Of a DNA stretch of 64,000 nucleotides, positions 25,617 to 37,142 are shown piece by piece (positions within the stretch are counted from its first letter, which is position 1; each line of letters opens with the position of its first letter). The position numbers were made by a program, and so were the translations under genes. Source of the DNA: Azolla caroliniana (Eukaryota; Polypodiophyta). Under the pieces are notes generated by a model. The model did no database searches and was not told where the DNA came from. It saw nothing but the letters and a program-made list of their open reading frames with translations. The stretch covers positions 20,708,001 through 20,772,000 of the forward strand of contig JBHGNT010000008.1 in the NCBI GenBank assembly GCA_043228905.1, given 5' to 3'.

Positions 25617-25619
<3 letters not shown>

Positions 25620-25675
<56 letters not shown>
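25620..25675. repeat. (AC)n microsatellite
   Basis: Uninterrupted AC dinucleotide run of about 28 units. Confidence 0.97.
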
Positions 25676-25677
<2 letters not shown>

Positions 25678-25945
25678 TCACATTCTCATCTTTTCTCATG
25701 CGCTACACCTCTCTCACTCTCTTGCTTGGTCATTGACCCTCATGCATAAGCGTATGGTCTCTAACACCCCATGATCCCCATAAGCTTATAATACTTGTGT
25801 GTCACAAATTTGATGCGAGCCTCCTGGAGAAGTAATTATTAGGGAAGGGGTCAAAGAAGGGGTGACTGTCCTCTCCCCTCAAAGCACTACTTGAATAAGA
25901 GGTTGTACATCGAAGGTGGATTTTCATGGCAACTTTATATTATGA

Positions 25946-25977
<32 letters not shown>

Positions 25978-26194
25978 GGGATGACACAATCAAGGGTAAG
26001 ATTAAGGGTGGGATAATATGGCCCAAGTTTCGATCCTCTAGAGAAGAGGTGATAGTTAGACATCTTTAAGCAAGAATAATAAAAGTGGGATTTAATCACA
26101 TTTGGTTGATAAACTTTTTTAAAACTTTAAAAATAGTATGCTATGTATGTTTGAGCACACATTCCTCTATAGTTGGTGTATCGGTTGCTGGCAT

Positions 26195-26517
26195 GTCATA
26201 TATATCAGTATATAGTCGAACTTGTTAATTTACTTGGTGAGTTGTAAAATCTTGATTATATTCAATGAATCAACATTGGTTACTGTGCAATTTCAACCCT
26301 TTCTTTACAAAAAAAACGAGTCTCATAGAAGTGGTTTGCCAAATGATAGAGTTCGTCATATATATCGGTGTATAGTTGAACTTGCTAATTTCTTGGTGAG
26401 TTGTAGGATCTTAATTATATTAAATGAATCAACATTGTTTAGATTAGTGCACAATTTCAGCCCTTTCTTTATAAAAAAATGAGTCTCATACAAGTGGTTT
26501 GCCAAATGGTAGAGTTC
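26195..26517. repeat. Two-copy tandem duplication, about 160 bp
   Basis: Copy 1 (26195-26354) and copy 2 (26355-26517) both start GTCATATATATC and end GCCAAATG-TAGAGTTC. They share the GAATCAACATTG and CCCTTTCTTTA blocks in the same order, with scattered substitutions. Confidence 0.88.
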
Positions 26518-26921
26518 AATGTGTTTAGTTTAAGGCACAATGGATTTTACTTGGTTCCTTGCTAAGTTGTAGAGTGTGACAAGGTCTCTTACTTTAATGT
26601 GCCTTATCTTATGATGACAATGTTCTATGGATAATTATTATAGTGTTGGTGTTGGTGATTGTGGTGACTTAAGTGTTGTTGATGCCGTAGGCTTGTCAAA
26701 CTAGTACCATAAAGAATAGTAAGCATCTTGTGATGATGACCTTGTGGTGATGGTTATTGCAAAGTAGTGTTGCTAATTCAAGGACCAAAGATCAAGCATG
26801 ACTCGTACATTGGAACATTTCACTTCCAAGGCTCACTAATGAGTGCCCTTCCTTAACAATAAACTAAATAAGGAATTGGGTTTGTTACTCCACTATGGCA
26901 CAGACTATAAAATACAACATA

Positions 26922-26930
26922 TAAAATCAA
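26922..26930. repeat. MULE 9-bp target-site duplication, left copy
   Basis: TAAAATCAA, repeated exactly at 29672-29680 on the other side of the inverted repeats. Confidence 0.88.
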
Positions 26931-27170
26931 GGGAAAAGTACCAGGATACCCCTGGAAGTTCATCTATTTACCAGAATGCCCCTGGAAGTTCCAAATTTAC
27001 CAAACTACCCCTATGTCCAAAAAAATACAGTTTATAAAGTAATTATACACTCAAATCTACAAGCCTTATTTAGCACAATACCCTTCAAACACAAATTTTT
27101 TTTTATCATATCCTCCCCCCTCATTATGTATGTATGTATGTGTGTGTGTGTATATATACATAGAGAGAAA
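26931..27170 (+). repeat. MULE left terminal inverted repeat
   Basis: Begins GGGAAAAGTACCAGGATACC and runs through a C-rich block into TGTATGTATG repeats. It pairs with the reverse complement of 29432-29671. Confidence 0.88.
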
Positions 27171-27184
27171 TAGATCTAAGAGAT

Positions 27185-27617
27185 TGTTAAGGATTAGGTA
27201 ATTAATTAAGGAATAATTAATACTTAATTATGTGATTAAGTTAAGCGTGGAAGATTAAGTGATATGTGTGTTTGTGTGTGAGAGGAAGAGAGAGAGAGAT
27301 ACACTTATGAATAACACAAGATGGGGGATGAGTAAGTATATTAAATTAGCTTCAACATCATCAAATACAAAAATACCTTCAATGAGGTATATATAGGTTT
27401 CATGTGCAAGGGTGCACATGTGCTAGGAGAACATAGGTAAAACGTGTAAGTCCTATATTAAATGAGCATGGAGTGGTGAATCTACAATGTATCCCACTCA
27501 AGTACAAAATCCTATTTAAGGCTTTATGGTCAACACACTAACTAGATTCTATCTAGGTAACTACTAAGTTACATGTGTTGACTAACTAACTAAACTAAGT
27601 TGAGCTTGATCTCTCAA
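27185..27617 (-). repeat. Candidate solo LTR inside the left inverted repeat
   Basis: The left inverted repeat is interrupted at 27185 by sequence that starts TGTTAAGGATTAGG and ends TCTCAACTA, after which about 100 bp of inverted-repeat sequence is repeated. The internal layout (a GA-rich run, then TTCAATGAGGTATATATAGG) parallels the Copia LTR at 17.6 kb read in the same direction. There is no matching 5-bp duplication and the last bases are not a clean CA, so a different kind of insertion is possible. Confidence 0.35.
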
Positions 27618-28064
27618 CTACCCTTCAAACACAAATTTCTTTTTACCATATCCTCCCCCCTCGTTATGTATGTGTGTGTGTGTGTGTATATATATACATA
27701 GAGAGAAACAGATATCAGAGATACATATTAATAGCTCATAATAGAAGCTCATGTTTTTAACAAACAACAAGCAAAGGAGCACAGAGAAAAAGAGAGGAAA
27801 AGAACATCTAGAGAGAGAGAGAGAGTGAGTGAGAGAGAGAGAGAGTGAATTGATTACAAACATGGCGTGCAACAATAGCAACAGGAGAAGAAGAAGAAGG
27901 TTAAACATAGTTGTAGTTAGTGACCATTACCATTACAATCACTAATCCTTCTACCTGTCTACCCTAATTATCCATTCATCCATCTATCTGTGTCTGTGTG
28001 TGTGCATGAGTGAGAGCATACATATATATAGATGTCAACAGAGGTGGCCCAACCTTCCACATTC

Positions 28065-29431
28065 ATGCTGAGTAGTAGCCTAAGGAGCTTTATCTTCAAA
28101 TTACCTCATCCTTCTGGACTGTGGCCCTGACCGATTCGCATTCCCCCTCATCTTCTCCCCCTCTTCCTCTTCCTCTTTTGCTTCTTCTTCTTCCTCCTCC
28201 TCCTCATCTTGTGATTCAGTCTACCTCCTCCTCCTTTCATCCGCTCAATCTCATTCCCCACCCGCCTCCCAAAATCACAATCCTAGTAGCATCTTTGTGA
28301 GCCAATGCTTCCCTAACCAACAACAGTCTTATCTTTAGGGCCAGAACCAAATTGTTTCTTCTTCTATCACCGGGAGTCCCGCAAGCAATTCTCCGATAGG
28401 TATATTGAGTAACTGGGAGGACGACGCAACTCAAATCCATGGAGACATAAATGTTATTCCTGTCGATATAGTCTCATAGGATGCATTCATTGCTTTGCTT
28501 TGCTTCCTCTACATTGGCCAATTGATCATTGATCCATCCTGTACCGAAATACTAGGCCCTGCACTGCCCCTTCACTACAATCTACCATCTGCCACTGCTA
28601 ATCCAATGACCTACAATGTTAATTATAATTTACAATTACAGTTACTCTGTTGTGCACTATGGTATCCATATTTGCCTTGAGCTCATCCATGCCGCCAATT
28701 TCTTTGGAGTTGATGAATTGTCCACCTTGGTCCAAGTAAAACACAAGTGATTCATTCATGATTCAACTCTTCAACCTGTAATTATTGCTCATTGCCTAAT
28801 TTGCAATCTAGTATAATTGATTATGTTCTTCTTGTGATAGAGGCAAAGCTAGGGTTAGTTCTGTAGATTAATGATGGGAGCAACCATGCAAGTAACCATA
28901 GTATACCGTTGGAGGATATCGAGATCATGTTGATCGTTGCGAGGAAGCATAAGCTGAATCGGCTATGGTTGTCGGCAACTGAGCTCCTGGTGGCCCAACA
29001 CGATCCCGGTGCATCTATTGCCTCTACAAATGACTACTACTATGTTTCTCTCTATGTATACACACACACACATACATAATGAGGAGGGGGAGGAGGGGGG
29101 GATGGTAAAAAGAAATTTGTGTTTGAAGGGTATTTTGGTAAATTCATGATTCAACTCTTCAACCTGTAATTATTGCTCATTGCCTAATTTGCAATCTAGT
29201 ATAATTGATTATGTTCTTCTTGTGATAGAGGCAAAGCTAGGGTTAGTTCTGTAGATTAATGATGGGAGCAACCATGCAAGTAATCATAGTATACCGTTGG
29301 AGGATATCGAGATCATGTTGATCGTTGCGAGGAAGCATAAGCTGAATCGGCTATGGTTGTCGGCAACTGAGCTCCTGGTGGCCCAACACGATCCCGGTGC
29401 ATCTATTGCCTCTACAAATGACTACTACTAT
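28065..29431 (+). pseudogene. NPR1/BOP-like BTB gene fragment captured by the MULE
   Basis: Reading the plus strand in pieces gives the layout of a BTB protein of the NPR1/BLADE-ON-PETIOLE family. Near 28065: a Met followed by SSSLRSFIF. At 28453-28544: VIPVDIVS, a TAG, then DAFIALLCFLYIGQ, corresponding to the family's VIPV...FLLLLQFLYSGQ stretch. At 28677-28736: LELIHAANFFGVDELSTLVQ, the end of the BTB fold. A possible intron follows, with a GT inside CAAGTAAAAC and an AG near 28865. From about 28905: IPLEDIEIMLIVARKHKL, then LWLSATELLVAQ, matching the helical part after BTB. A second copy of this last part follows from the tandem duplication. At least one stop and one frame change are visible and the ankyrin part is absent. 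Assignment to BOP over NPR1 is tentative. Confidence 0.62.
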
Positions 29432-29533
29432 GTTTCTCTCTATGTATATACACACACACATACATAATGAGGAGGGGGGGGGGGGGGGGGGGATGGTAAA
29501 AAGAAATTTGTGTTTGAAGGGTATTTTGGTAAA
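28754..29533 (+). repeat. 388-bp tandem duplication inside the MULE
   Basis: Copy A (28754-29141) and copy B (29142-29533) are nearly identical. I see one substitution (TAACCATAG/TAATCATAG) plus small differences in the CA and G runs. Each copy includes the putative last BTB exon and the inner part of the right inverted repeat, so the duplication happened within the element after capture and is young. Confidence 0.93.
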
Positions 29534-29671
29534 TAGGGTTTGTAGATTTGAGTGTATAATTACTTTATAAAGTGTATTTTTTTGGACATAGGGGTAGTTT
29601 GGTAAATTTGGAACTTCCACGGGCATTCTGGTAAATAAACCAACTTCCATGGGTATCTTGGTACTTTTCCC
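29432..29671 (-). repeat. MULE right terminal inverted repeat
   Basis: Ends GGTACTTTTCCC and is the reverse complement of the left repeat with scattered substitutions. It contains a G homopolymer near 29475-29492 that is expanded relative to the inner copy. Confidence 0.88.
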
Positions 29672-29680
29672 TAAAATCAA
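29672..29680. repeat. MULE 9-bp target-site duplication, right copy
   Basis: TAAAATCAA, identical to 26922-26930. Confidence 0.88.
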
Positions 29681-31447
29681 TTACCTTTCAACCACTGACT
29701 ATAGCCTACTATGAGGTCGTCCTATGTTAAACTAACATTAGCAACACCACCTAATCACTACAACAATTAAGAAATTAAATAGATAAATAAATAGACTCAA
29801 AGTTGGGACACCCAAAGGTTTATTTTACATGAGAATCCTTACCTTCCATACAAGTTAGAAACCCGAAAATGTGTATTTACATTAGAAGCCCATTATGTGG
29901 TATGCATTAACCATTGTCGATAAGGACACAAATTACAACATGAGCATGTTTCTTGTGGCCTATAACTTATATTCTTGATTTGGAAATATTACACCTTGTA
30001 AAGATATTCAAACAAACAATTGTGATATTATTTCTATTAACATGTCGGGGGTCGTAATATCAGTGTATCGATGAAGATGGTGAAAGAGACATCATAATAG
30101 GTAGGTAAGGGATAACAAAGAGAAAATAAGATTTATGAAAGGAAGAAGGCAAGGTTGGAACTTGGAATAAAGGAGTGAATGGAGAATTAGAATTAGAATT
30201 TTTATCGTCCATAAAGAGGCCAAATTTGACCTGTGGGACTAGAGAAGAAAAAAAGATATTGGAGAGAGGAATATACTAGAGAGATCGAGTAGTAGAAAGC
30301 ACCTAAAATTAGCAATAAACAAAAAAGTAAAGAAATAAAACTAATATGAAATCACTCAAAACATGAGTTAGGTTAACAAAACACTCAAAATATTTAACAA
30401 AATGTTACACTTAATAAAGGATTTGATGCCCTCAATTCAATGTTGATTCCGCGTTTAGAATTAAACATAAAGTCTTAAAAGGAGTGACTTGGCTAATAAT
30501 TATGATGTGGATAACAAACTTGCTCACCAATTTAGAACAAATTAACATGGCCATTGAATTGGGGCCAAACAAAAACAAGTGAAGGAAGTGTTTGATACAT
30601 GGAGTATTAGATTTTTGACATAATCTAATAATCCATCTTCCTTTAGAGACATTATCTCCAGAATGGGAAGTATAGCATAAATAAGAGAAAGTTATGATGG
30701 ACATGACCAAGTTAGTGACATAGTTTAAAGACAATATTGACCCATAGTATGTTCAAAGAAGTCAAAAGTTCTTTTGTGCGTGAAGGAGAGTAATTATAAA
30801 GAAAAATATCCCTATTAAATTAATTGGTAATTTTGATGGAAGTTCATACAATGATGGGACACCTAATTTGTTGGTGCAGAGATGTAGATGGACATGCATA
30901 AGGTTTCTTTTTTGCTCCTAGAACATTGAACCTGCCAATGCTATATTACGATGTCAACATTCATCATGTATATACTATTGATAGATTTTGTATCTACTAG
31001 TGAGATAATGATTTGGGAGAATCAAAGTTGATGAATAGTGCAAATTGCATAATCTTCCTTTGGATAGACGCTATATGGACTATTGGACGATGTTTATGAT
31101 AAATTGCAGGTTGCACTCACACATGATTGGTAATGTCTTGAGTACTAATCCTATGTAAAATAGGAAGATGTGTTTTGGTTGCAAAATCCTCTTCAAATCT
31201 CAAAATGGTTAACCTTACAAGTTGGAACATCTTGATATGTAGAACTAAATATTATATTATGCTAGACATATGTTGGCTTAAAACATATTAGGCATTTGAG
31301 CTCAAGAGTGGTTACAAAAAGTTGATACAAAAGAAATAAGAACCTTCATATACAAGCTTGCACTGACTTATGTGCATGGACGAAGCTATTGTAAAAAGAA
31401 GTAAACTATACTATTTGAATATAGGCAAAATGTCTCATATTGATGAG
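29681..31447. other. Intergenic, nothing recognised
   Basis: AT-rich sequence with no supported gene. Around 30430-30760 a broken plus-strand reading has a faint resemblance to a retroelement gag but I could not support it. Confidence 0.5.
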
Positions 31448-32136
31448 TTATACTATATTGCATACCTTTTGACAAGGACTAGAGAAACTGACAATATAGT
31501 TAGAGGTGCCAGAAAGGCAACTTTTGACTGCGTGTGTCGGATTGTCCTTGGTTGCACCTTCACAAGATTCGAGTGTTACACATGATATAGAAGGGCAACT
31601 ACTATTGGTAAGGAAAACAGATACACCCATGTTGAACCCCGCAACAGCAGAGACATCGTAATAGTCAAAGTTTGAGGAGCCATGTAGTGTGAACTCAAAT
31701 TGAGTGAAACCACTAGAGGGACCATGGTTGCAAGGTTGAACTTTAGAACAAGAATCAAGCGATGCCCAAACTGTGACCTTCTGCGTAGAAGAAGATGGAT
31801 TCAACAAGTTGGAAGATTTTCCAGGTGCAAGGTCAAAGCAACCACCATCCACTGGAGAGGGTGCCCAATGTTGCACACAAATGGTAGTTTGCCATGTATT
31901 GACAACACGGATAATTGTCCCATCCACGATACCACTAATGGGAACGAAATAATGAACTGCACATTATCACAAATGTTCAAACAAACGTTAATCATGCATG
32001 GATCTTGCCCCTCTCAATAGTTAAAATTACTTATACTAGCAAAGATCAAAAGCTAATCAAGATTGATTAAGATATTACCACATTAATACTAAATACCTAT
32101 AAGGAGCAAGAAAGTAACGATTGAGAAGCTCATCAT
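31448..32136 (-). CDS. Small thaumatin-like protein, two exons
   Basis: Thaumatin-like proteins are secreted, disulfide-rich proteins of the PR-5 group linked to defence and stress. I model exon 1 at 32136-32097 (MMSFSIVTFLLLI plus one base) and exon 2 at 31956-31448, with a GT donor (ATAG|GTATTT) and AG acceptor (TGTGCAG|TTCATT) that join in phase, giving 182 aa. The first 22 residues are hydrophobic and look like a signal peptide. The mature part has FDYYDVSAVAGFN, matching the family's FYDxSxVxGFN motif, and ten cysteines. Normal members have sixteen cysteines and about 220 residues. The short ten-cysteine form is a known small type. Without exon 1 the frame only opens at a GTG. The last residues after SFSSPC do not match the usual ending, so the C-terminus is uncertain. 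Confidence 0.75.
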
Positions 32137-33625
32137 TTTCAAGTCTATTGATTTGTTAATTGTTCCCATTCTTAGTGTAATATGTACCTAGTACATGATT
32201 ATGTGCGTGTATATATACATACACACAAACATTTGTTCTATAAATTATTAATCACAAACAATCATATTTTCCACTATAAATTTACCTTTGAGCCACCATG
32301 GCCATTCCTTTTTCATAATGTTCTTCATCATTGGATACACTCAAATTGATTCTAATTCTCTTCTTTTCTTTCCATATGACTAGCCTTTATCAATAATCAT
32401 GTACTTGAAAAATTACAAGCTACAGAATATATATTGCGATAAGTGTCCTTCCATGTGTGTAGTTTTGGCTCAACACTTTATTTTCAGGGTAATTACATAT
32501 CCACATCCTTCTCAAATCACTAATATCCATAGATGAAACAAGAGAGTGTCTCAAATAGTTATTTTCTCTTGGATGCCTGCAAATAAGAGGAAAAGGACAC
32601 GAGTTCATTGCGTCATTTTCCAAATATGACGTAGAGTTTAGAAGGAGATGAATCAATTATATAAACTTGCTCGAGAGGAGGTGGACCAAGGAACCTTTGC
32701 GGAAAGAAAGAAATGTCAAGTATATTTCTGAGGCCCCTTCCTTAGAAACAACATTATTTATGGCACATACACACAACATACTAATATCGTAGGCTATGAA
32801 CTATTACAATAAAGTAAGGCTACAATGCAAATCAGTAATAAAAAAAAAGGTTTATTACTAGGGGGGAAACATGTCTCCTTTGAAATTCCACTCTCGCTCT
32901 ATAAACATTTGATACATCACATTTATTCGCGGAATCCATTAACATACATATTTTGAGATGGTTTTAATTATGTTTTTGGCATTTGCAAAGGTAGGATTGT
33001 ATGAACAAGACACAAACAAAGGTGTATGAAGCTCTTGATTTGCCAAACCATTCAAATCCCTTCCTTACTTAAAAAGGAAACATCCTGGAAGACATCATTC
33101 CTTTTAAGGCAGCATATTCCTCTTGAAAACTTGGACTAGAGTCTAGAGTAGTTCAAGTACCCTCTTTTAAAGAAAACAATCATTCCTCCTATACTTTTGG
33201 CCCATAGTTCAAATTTTTGTTTCTTCTTCAAAGAAAGAAAAACACCACTTCTTTAGAAGGTATAAACTGCATCCTCTTTCTTTCTCTTTAAGGAAACATC
33301 ACTCCAAAAAACTTGGTTGAGTTCAAAAACCTGCTCTTTCTCCTTTAAGGAAACATCCTTCCATTAAAAGGATGGTTTCCTCTATAAAGCTTACTTGACT
33401 TTAAATCCCCTCTCTTCCACAAAACAATACAAAGAGCTCACTCATCAAATGACACAATTACCCTCTATAAAGCTTGATTTTAAATCCCCTCTCTTCCTCG
33501 AAACACAATACAAGGAGCTCACTCATCAAATGACCATCAAGTTTCAACAAAGTTTATGTAAGTAAGGGAGAATTCATGATGATTTTCATGGCCAACAAAC
33601 TTCGAAGAATTAGACACCAAGCTAT
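32137..33625. other. Intergenic between thaumatin-like and RING genes
   Basis: No coding region recognised. A two-copy tandem repeat is at 33381-33541, and TTTAAGGAAACATC-like blocks recur between about 33070 and 33370. Sequence just above 32136 should hold the thaumatin-like promoter. Confidence 0.5.
33381..33541. repeat. Two-copy direct repeat, 83-bp period
   Basis: Both copies start TCTATAAAGCTT and contain TTTAAATCCCCTCTCTTCC and GAGCTCACTCATCAAATGAC. They lie just beyond the 3' end of the RING gene. Confidence 0.85.
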
Positions 33626-34360
33626 CTATCTATAGAGAGATTCTAGTGGACTCCGAGCCACGGGGATGAGTAGCGAGAGGGGCGTGGAGCCCGGGGTCGG
33701 GAGAGGAGATATTGTCCGGCAAATTGGACACGAGGCGTGCATTCGGAGCCACGCATCTACACATGAGGTGTGGAATTGATGCCGGCAATCCGGTAACTTC
33801 CGGATAAGTTCTCCGTCACAATAGTCCGCTAAACAGATGGAACACGAAGAATCGCCATCATCATCATCATCATTATGATCATTATCACAAGCATGGATGC
33901 CATTATAGACTACCTTCTTCTTATTGCTAGACATATACTTGAACTTGGGATACCTATCAAGTGTGGCTTCATCAAGGCCTCCAATTGTGCAATCCCCTCT
34001 AATATGTCCTCCAAATGTAGGGGTGTTTCCTCCTCCTCCTCCTCCTTCTAATGCTAGCTCCAGTTCTCCATCAGCACCATCCCTTCCTCTGTTCCCCATT
34101 GAAATGGCCCTATGAGAAGTCTCTGCAGATGGGTTCCCTTCTATATTCACTTCCCCCCCACCTCCTCCTCTTCTGGTTCTTCTTCTTCTTCTTCTTCCAT
34201 GAACCCTAATGCACACATAAGAAGCAAGCATAATAGAGGAGACAAGAACTAAGATGCCCACAGCTATTGCAATGCCATAGCCCAAACCAACTGTGTTGAT
34301 ATAGCTATCTTCTTCCATTCCTGATGTTAGAGTCTCACTCTGGTTCATGCTCTGCATCAA
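33626..34360 (-). CDS. ATL-type RING-H2 E3 ubiquitin ligase
   Basis: Intronless gene for 244 aa. ATL proteins are membrane-anchored E3 ligases that bring a ubiquitin-loaded E2 to substrates. One transmembrane helix is at about 24-49, followed by an Arg-rich stretch (56-64) typical of the cytosolic side. The GLD motif is [13 protein letters not shown] at 128-140. The RING-H2 finger has C173, C176, C192, H194, H197, C200, C211 and C214 (CX2CX15CX1HX2HX2CX10CX2C), with the Trp at 204 and Pro at 212 expected for E2 binding. A Gly-rich block (106-111) and an Asp-rich block (164-168) separate the parts. The four-part order matches the ATL family. The specific substrate cannot be told. Confidence 0.9.
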   Translation of the reverse strand: MMQSMNQSETLTSGMEEDSYINTVGLGYGIAIAVGILVLVSSIMLASYVCIRVHGRRRRRRTRRGGGGGEVNIEGNPSAETSHRAISMGNRGRDGADGELELALEGGGGGGNTPTFGGHIRGDCTIGGLDEATLDRYPKFKYMSSNKKKVVYNGIHACDNDHNDDDDDGDSSCSICLADYCDGELIRKLPDCRHQFHTSCVDAWLRMHASCPICRTISPLPTPGSTPLSLLIPVARSPLESLYR

Positions 34361-34400
34361 TGAGGTAGGGTTTCACGTGGGTTTGGGTTGAAAATGAAGA

Positions 34401-34432
<32 letters not shown>

Positions 34433-34694
34433 GAGGAGGAAGTGCAATAGGATGCTTTCTAGCTTCCATAGCTAACAAGAATATGAATATATGAATGAGA
34501 ATATGAATATATGGATGAGAAGAACTTACCTTCAAAAGAAAGATATAAAAAAGAAGAAGAAAAGAGGCCAAAGGGTTTTGTTTTGAGAGGGGGAGGGGGT
34601 TACAAGAGAAGATGATGGATTGTTTGGGGGCATTGGAAATGATGAGACTTTAGGGTGTCCCAATGGATCAACCCACTCATTAAAATATAGCCCC

Positions 34695-34733
<39 letters not shown>

Positions 34734-37142
34734 TCTCTCTATATGTCTCTCTGGAGTCTGGACATGTGGCAGTGTCCGTTTCACCATTTATGTCTTGCTT
34801 CAAAGACATCAACTGAAATGACTCATTTCTTGTCCAATTACTTGCCATGGGCTTGCCCATTGCCTTCCCCATAGATCACACTTCGTCCATCTTGATATCC
34901 GTCTCTCTGGGCATTGACTTCGATGTTTGCGTCACAACATCAAAACTTCGAAGATTTGAGAGAACTCAGGTCAGATCCCTTGTTGTGGGCTTGTGGTACC
35001 CTCCCCCCTTCTCGTATATTGTGTCTGTGCCCTCCAATAGATGTTAATAATGTATCTACCTATTTGTGTTTTACTCCCACACACACTATATATATATATT
35101 TAGTTGTTGTGGCATCACCCCACATTTCCTCGATCATCTCACGATCCCCCCTAGACGTTAACCATATATCTAATTTTCTTCTTGTCTATCTATAGATGAA
35201 AACAATCCATGATGCCCATCACATTTTGGTTTCGCCATATCTAATAACATTTCCACAAACCATCCTTCGAGCAAACAATGGGAAAGAGTAGCTAAACAAA
35301 CATATGAGAAAGAGACACTAAAACTACAACAAAAATGGCATTTGAAATGTATTGAAGTAATACGCTCGAACCATAAAATCAATGCATTCTACTGAGGGCA
35401 GTAAAACTCGCCACCAACTTTAATCTTCTTGATCCCTGACAATTTTTAAGAATAGCATGGATTAATAAAACGATAAGTAGCATTGCACCACATGTTCTAA
35501 CATAAATGGTATTGCGCTACTCAAAATAATACTACCTTTTGAAGATTTTCCTATACAAACACCCTCCAAACTCTTTTTATTGTGTCACAGCTTGCTAAAG
35601 ATTGTCAGGTTTTATAAATTATTCATCATATGAAATATGTTGCGTAATGTTGCATGAGAAATATTCTTTGATGATGTTGCATGAGTGTCAAATACCAAAT
35701 TATGTCTTCTCATAACTTATATGGAATGATGATGTACTACATAGCTATTATTTTCTTGTAACTTATTTCCAAAGTTGCTATAATGTTCCCTTCTTTTCTT
35801 CTCCAATATTACAATTATGTTGTTTTGAACACTTCTACCAAGCTCTACAACTATAATGTTTGCATCCACAAACTTTGAAAAATAAATGCAATATAATACC
35901 TCGCAAAATATCCCTTATTTTGCCATGTTATTGCAAGATCATTTCATAGCAAGACATTCTATTGACCATGTTAAATTTATATGGATTTCTACAAAATATG
36001 GGGTTTTAAACTAGTTCTAGAACATGCACATTTTCTTACATTATAGAAACCTCTAATTGTTGTGGAGAGTTGAGACCATAACACAATAGTTCTCCATATA
36101 TGTAGCAAAAGGGAGTCATTTTGCCATGCAAACAATGGTTGTAATTCAAGCTTATGCGGGGCTCTGACACATTAGGCATCTAACAAAGCACAAACAACTT
36201 GTTTTTAGCCAAATGCAAAATGTCTATGATGAATACGCTTGCAAAGTCTCGAATATAACCCCAAATGGATTTGCAAGTTTCATTAATACATATATAGTCC
36301 AATACACGTGGGTTTCCTTTTGTCGTTCGTAACTATAAAATATTTTATATGCCATAGTCATGTTGATATAAACAACGCCTTTTAATAAAAATGAGTTCCT
36401 ATCATTATATAACTTTGGGATAGTTTTCATCATTGAACATACTTTATCATTTTGAAGAGGTAATATCCTCTTTAAAAATCATCATTGCAAGATGGTTATC
36501 ATGTCTAATCAATTATAGCAAGAGGGTGAACTAGGCCTCCCTTATATAGGTGGCTCACCTATTGTACAAATGAAGCTTGCTCCTTAGTTGTCTTTACACC
36601 TCAACTCTAACCCTTCACTAATTCCCTCGAACCCTATCACTCATTTGTAATTGTACTTCTCCACATATGTATGACGAACTACTATACCATATACCTTGTG
36701 ATGGCCTCTACCCATGGAGTGTTCTGAACGACTTGAGGTCTCAATATTTTATAACATTGAGCTCTTCCATTGGGGTATGTCATTCGTGTCTCGTTGAAGG
36801 ACTTACATGATGTTGAATAGTTTTAGAAGGAACTGGGGATAGAGATTGGTGATCAAAGGCACTTCCCTTTTAAATAATGATCATTTGATAGTTATAATGA
36901 ATGGTTATGTGAGGAGCTTAATTAACATTAGTGGACCTCACTAAAATTTGTTATTTACATCATTTACGTGGGGTGGTTCTTGCTTGGATATGGCGATGTC
37001 GTAATCAAAACTGCCCTCCATTGATGGTTTTAATGAAGAGCAGTATTAACACCTCCCAAAGTCAAGATTTTCAGAATATGATGCACCCTTAGCACATTGA
37101 AATTCGATGCAACTAAAGAGAACCACATGACACTTTGATCCA
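34361..37142. other. Intergenic with RING-gene promoter
   Basis: An (AG)n run at 34400-34426 lies just upstream of the RING start codon, probably in the leader or core promoter. A (GT)n microsatellite is at 34696-34726. The rest is AT-rich with no recognised gene. Near 36518-36570 is a TTATATAGG-containing segment faintly similar to the repeat at 48.6 and 51.5 kb. Confidence 0.55.

Larger units (their letters stand above)
25350..26921. other. Intergenic between LINE and MULE
   Basis: No gene recognised. It holds a long (AC)n microsatellite (25620-25675), a second CA run near 25950-25978, and a two-copy 160-bp tandem duplication at 26195-26517. Confidence 0.6.
26931..29671. mobile_element. 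Non-autonomous Mutator-like element carrying a gene fragment (Pack-MULE)
   Basis: A 2741-bp element with about 240-bp terminal inverted repeats starting GGGAAAAGTACC at both ends, roughly 92 percent alike by eye. It is flanked by the perfect 9-bp duplication TAAAATCAA. Long inverted repeats with a 9-bp duplication are diagnostic of Mutator-like elements. No transposase frame is present. The interior holds a broken BTB-type gene (28065 onward), a candidate solo LTR (27185-27617), and a 388-bp tandem duplication that has copied part of the right inverted repeat inward. A partial left-type repeat is also present at about 27619-27715. The name Pack-MULE is my inference from the captured gene. Boundaries are direct observation. 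Confidence 0.85.

Noticed and set aside
25620-25675. CRISPR-like or satellite array
   Set aside because: Plain (AC)n dinucleotide repeat without spacers.
30432-30760. Copia gag fragment
   Set aside because: Only a faint, stop-ridden resemblance on the plus strand with no zinc knuckle, protease or LTR.
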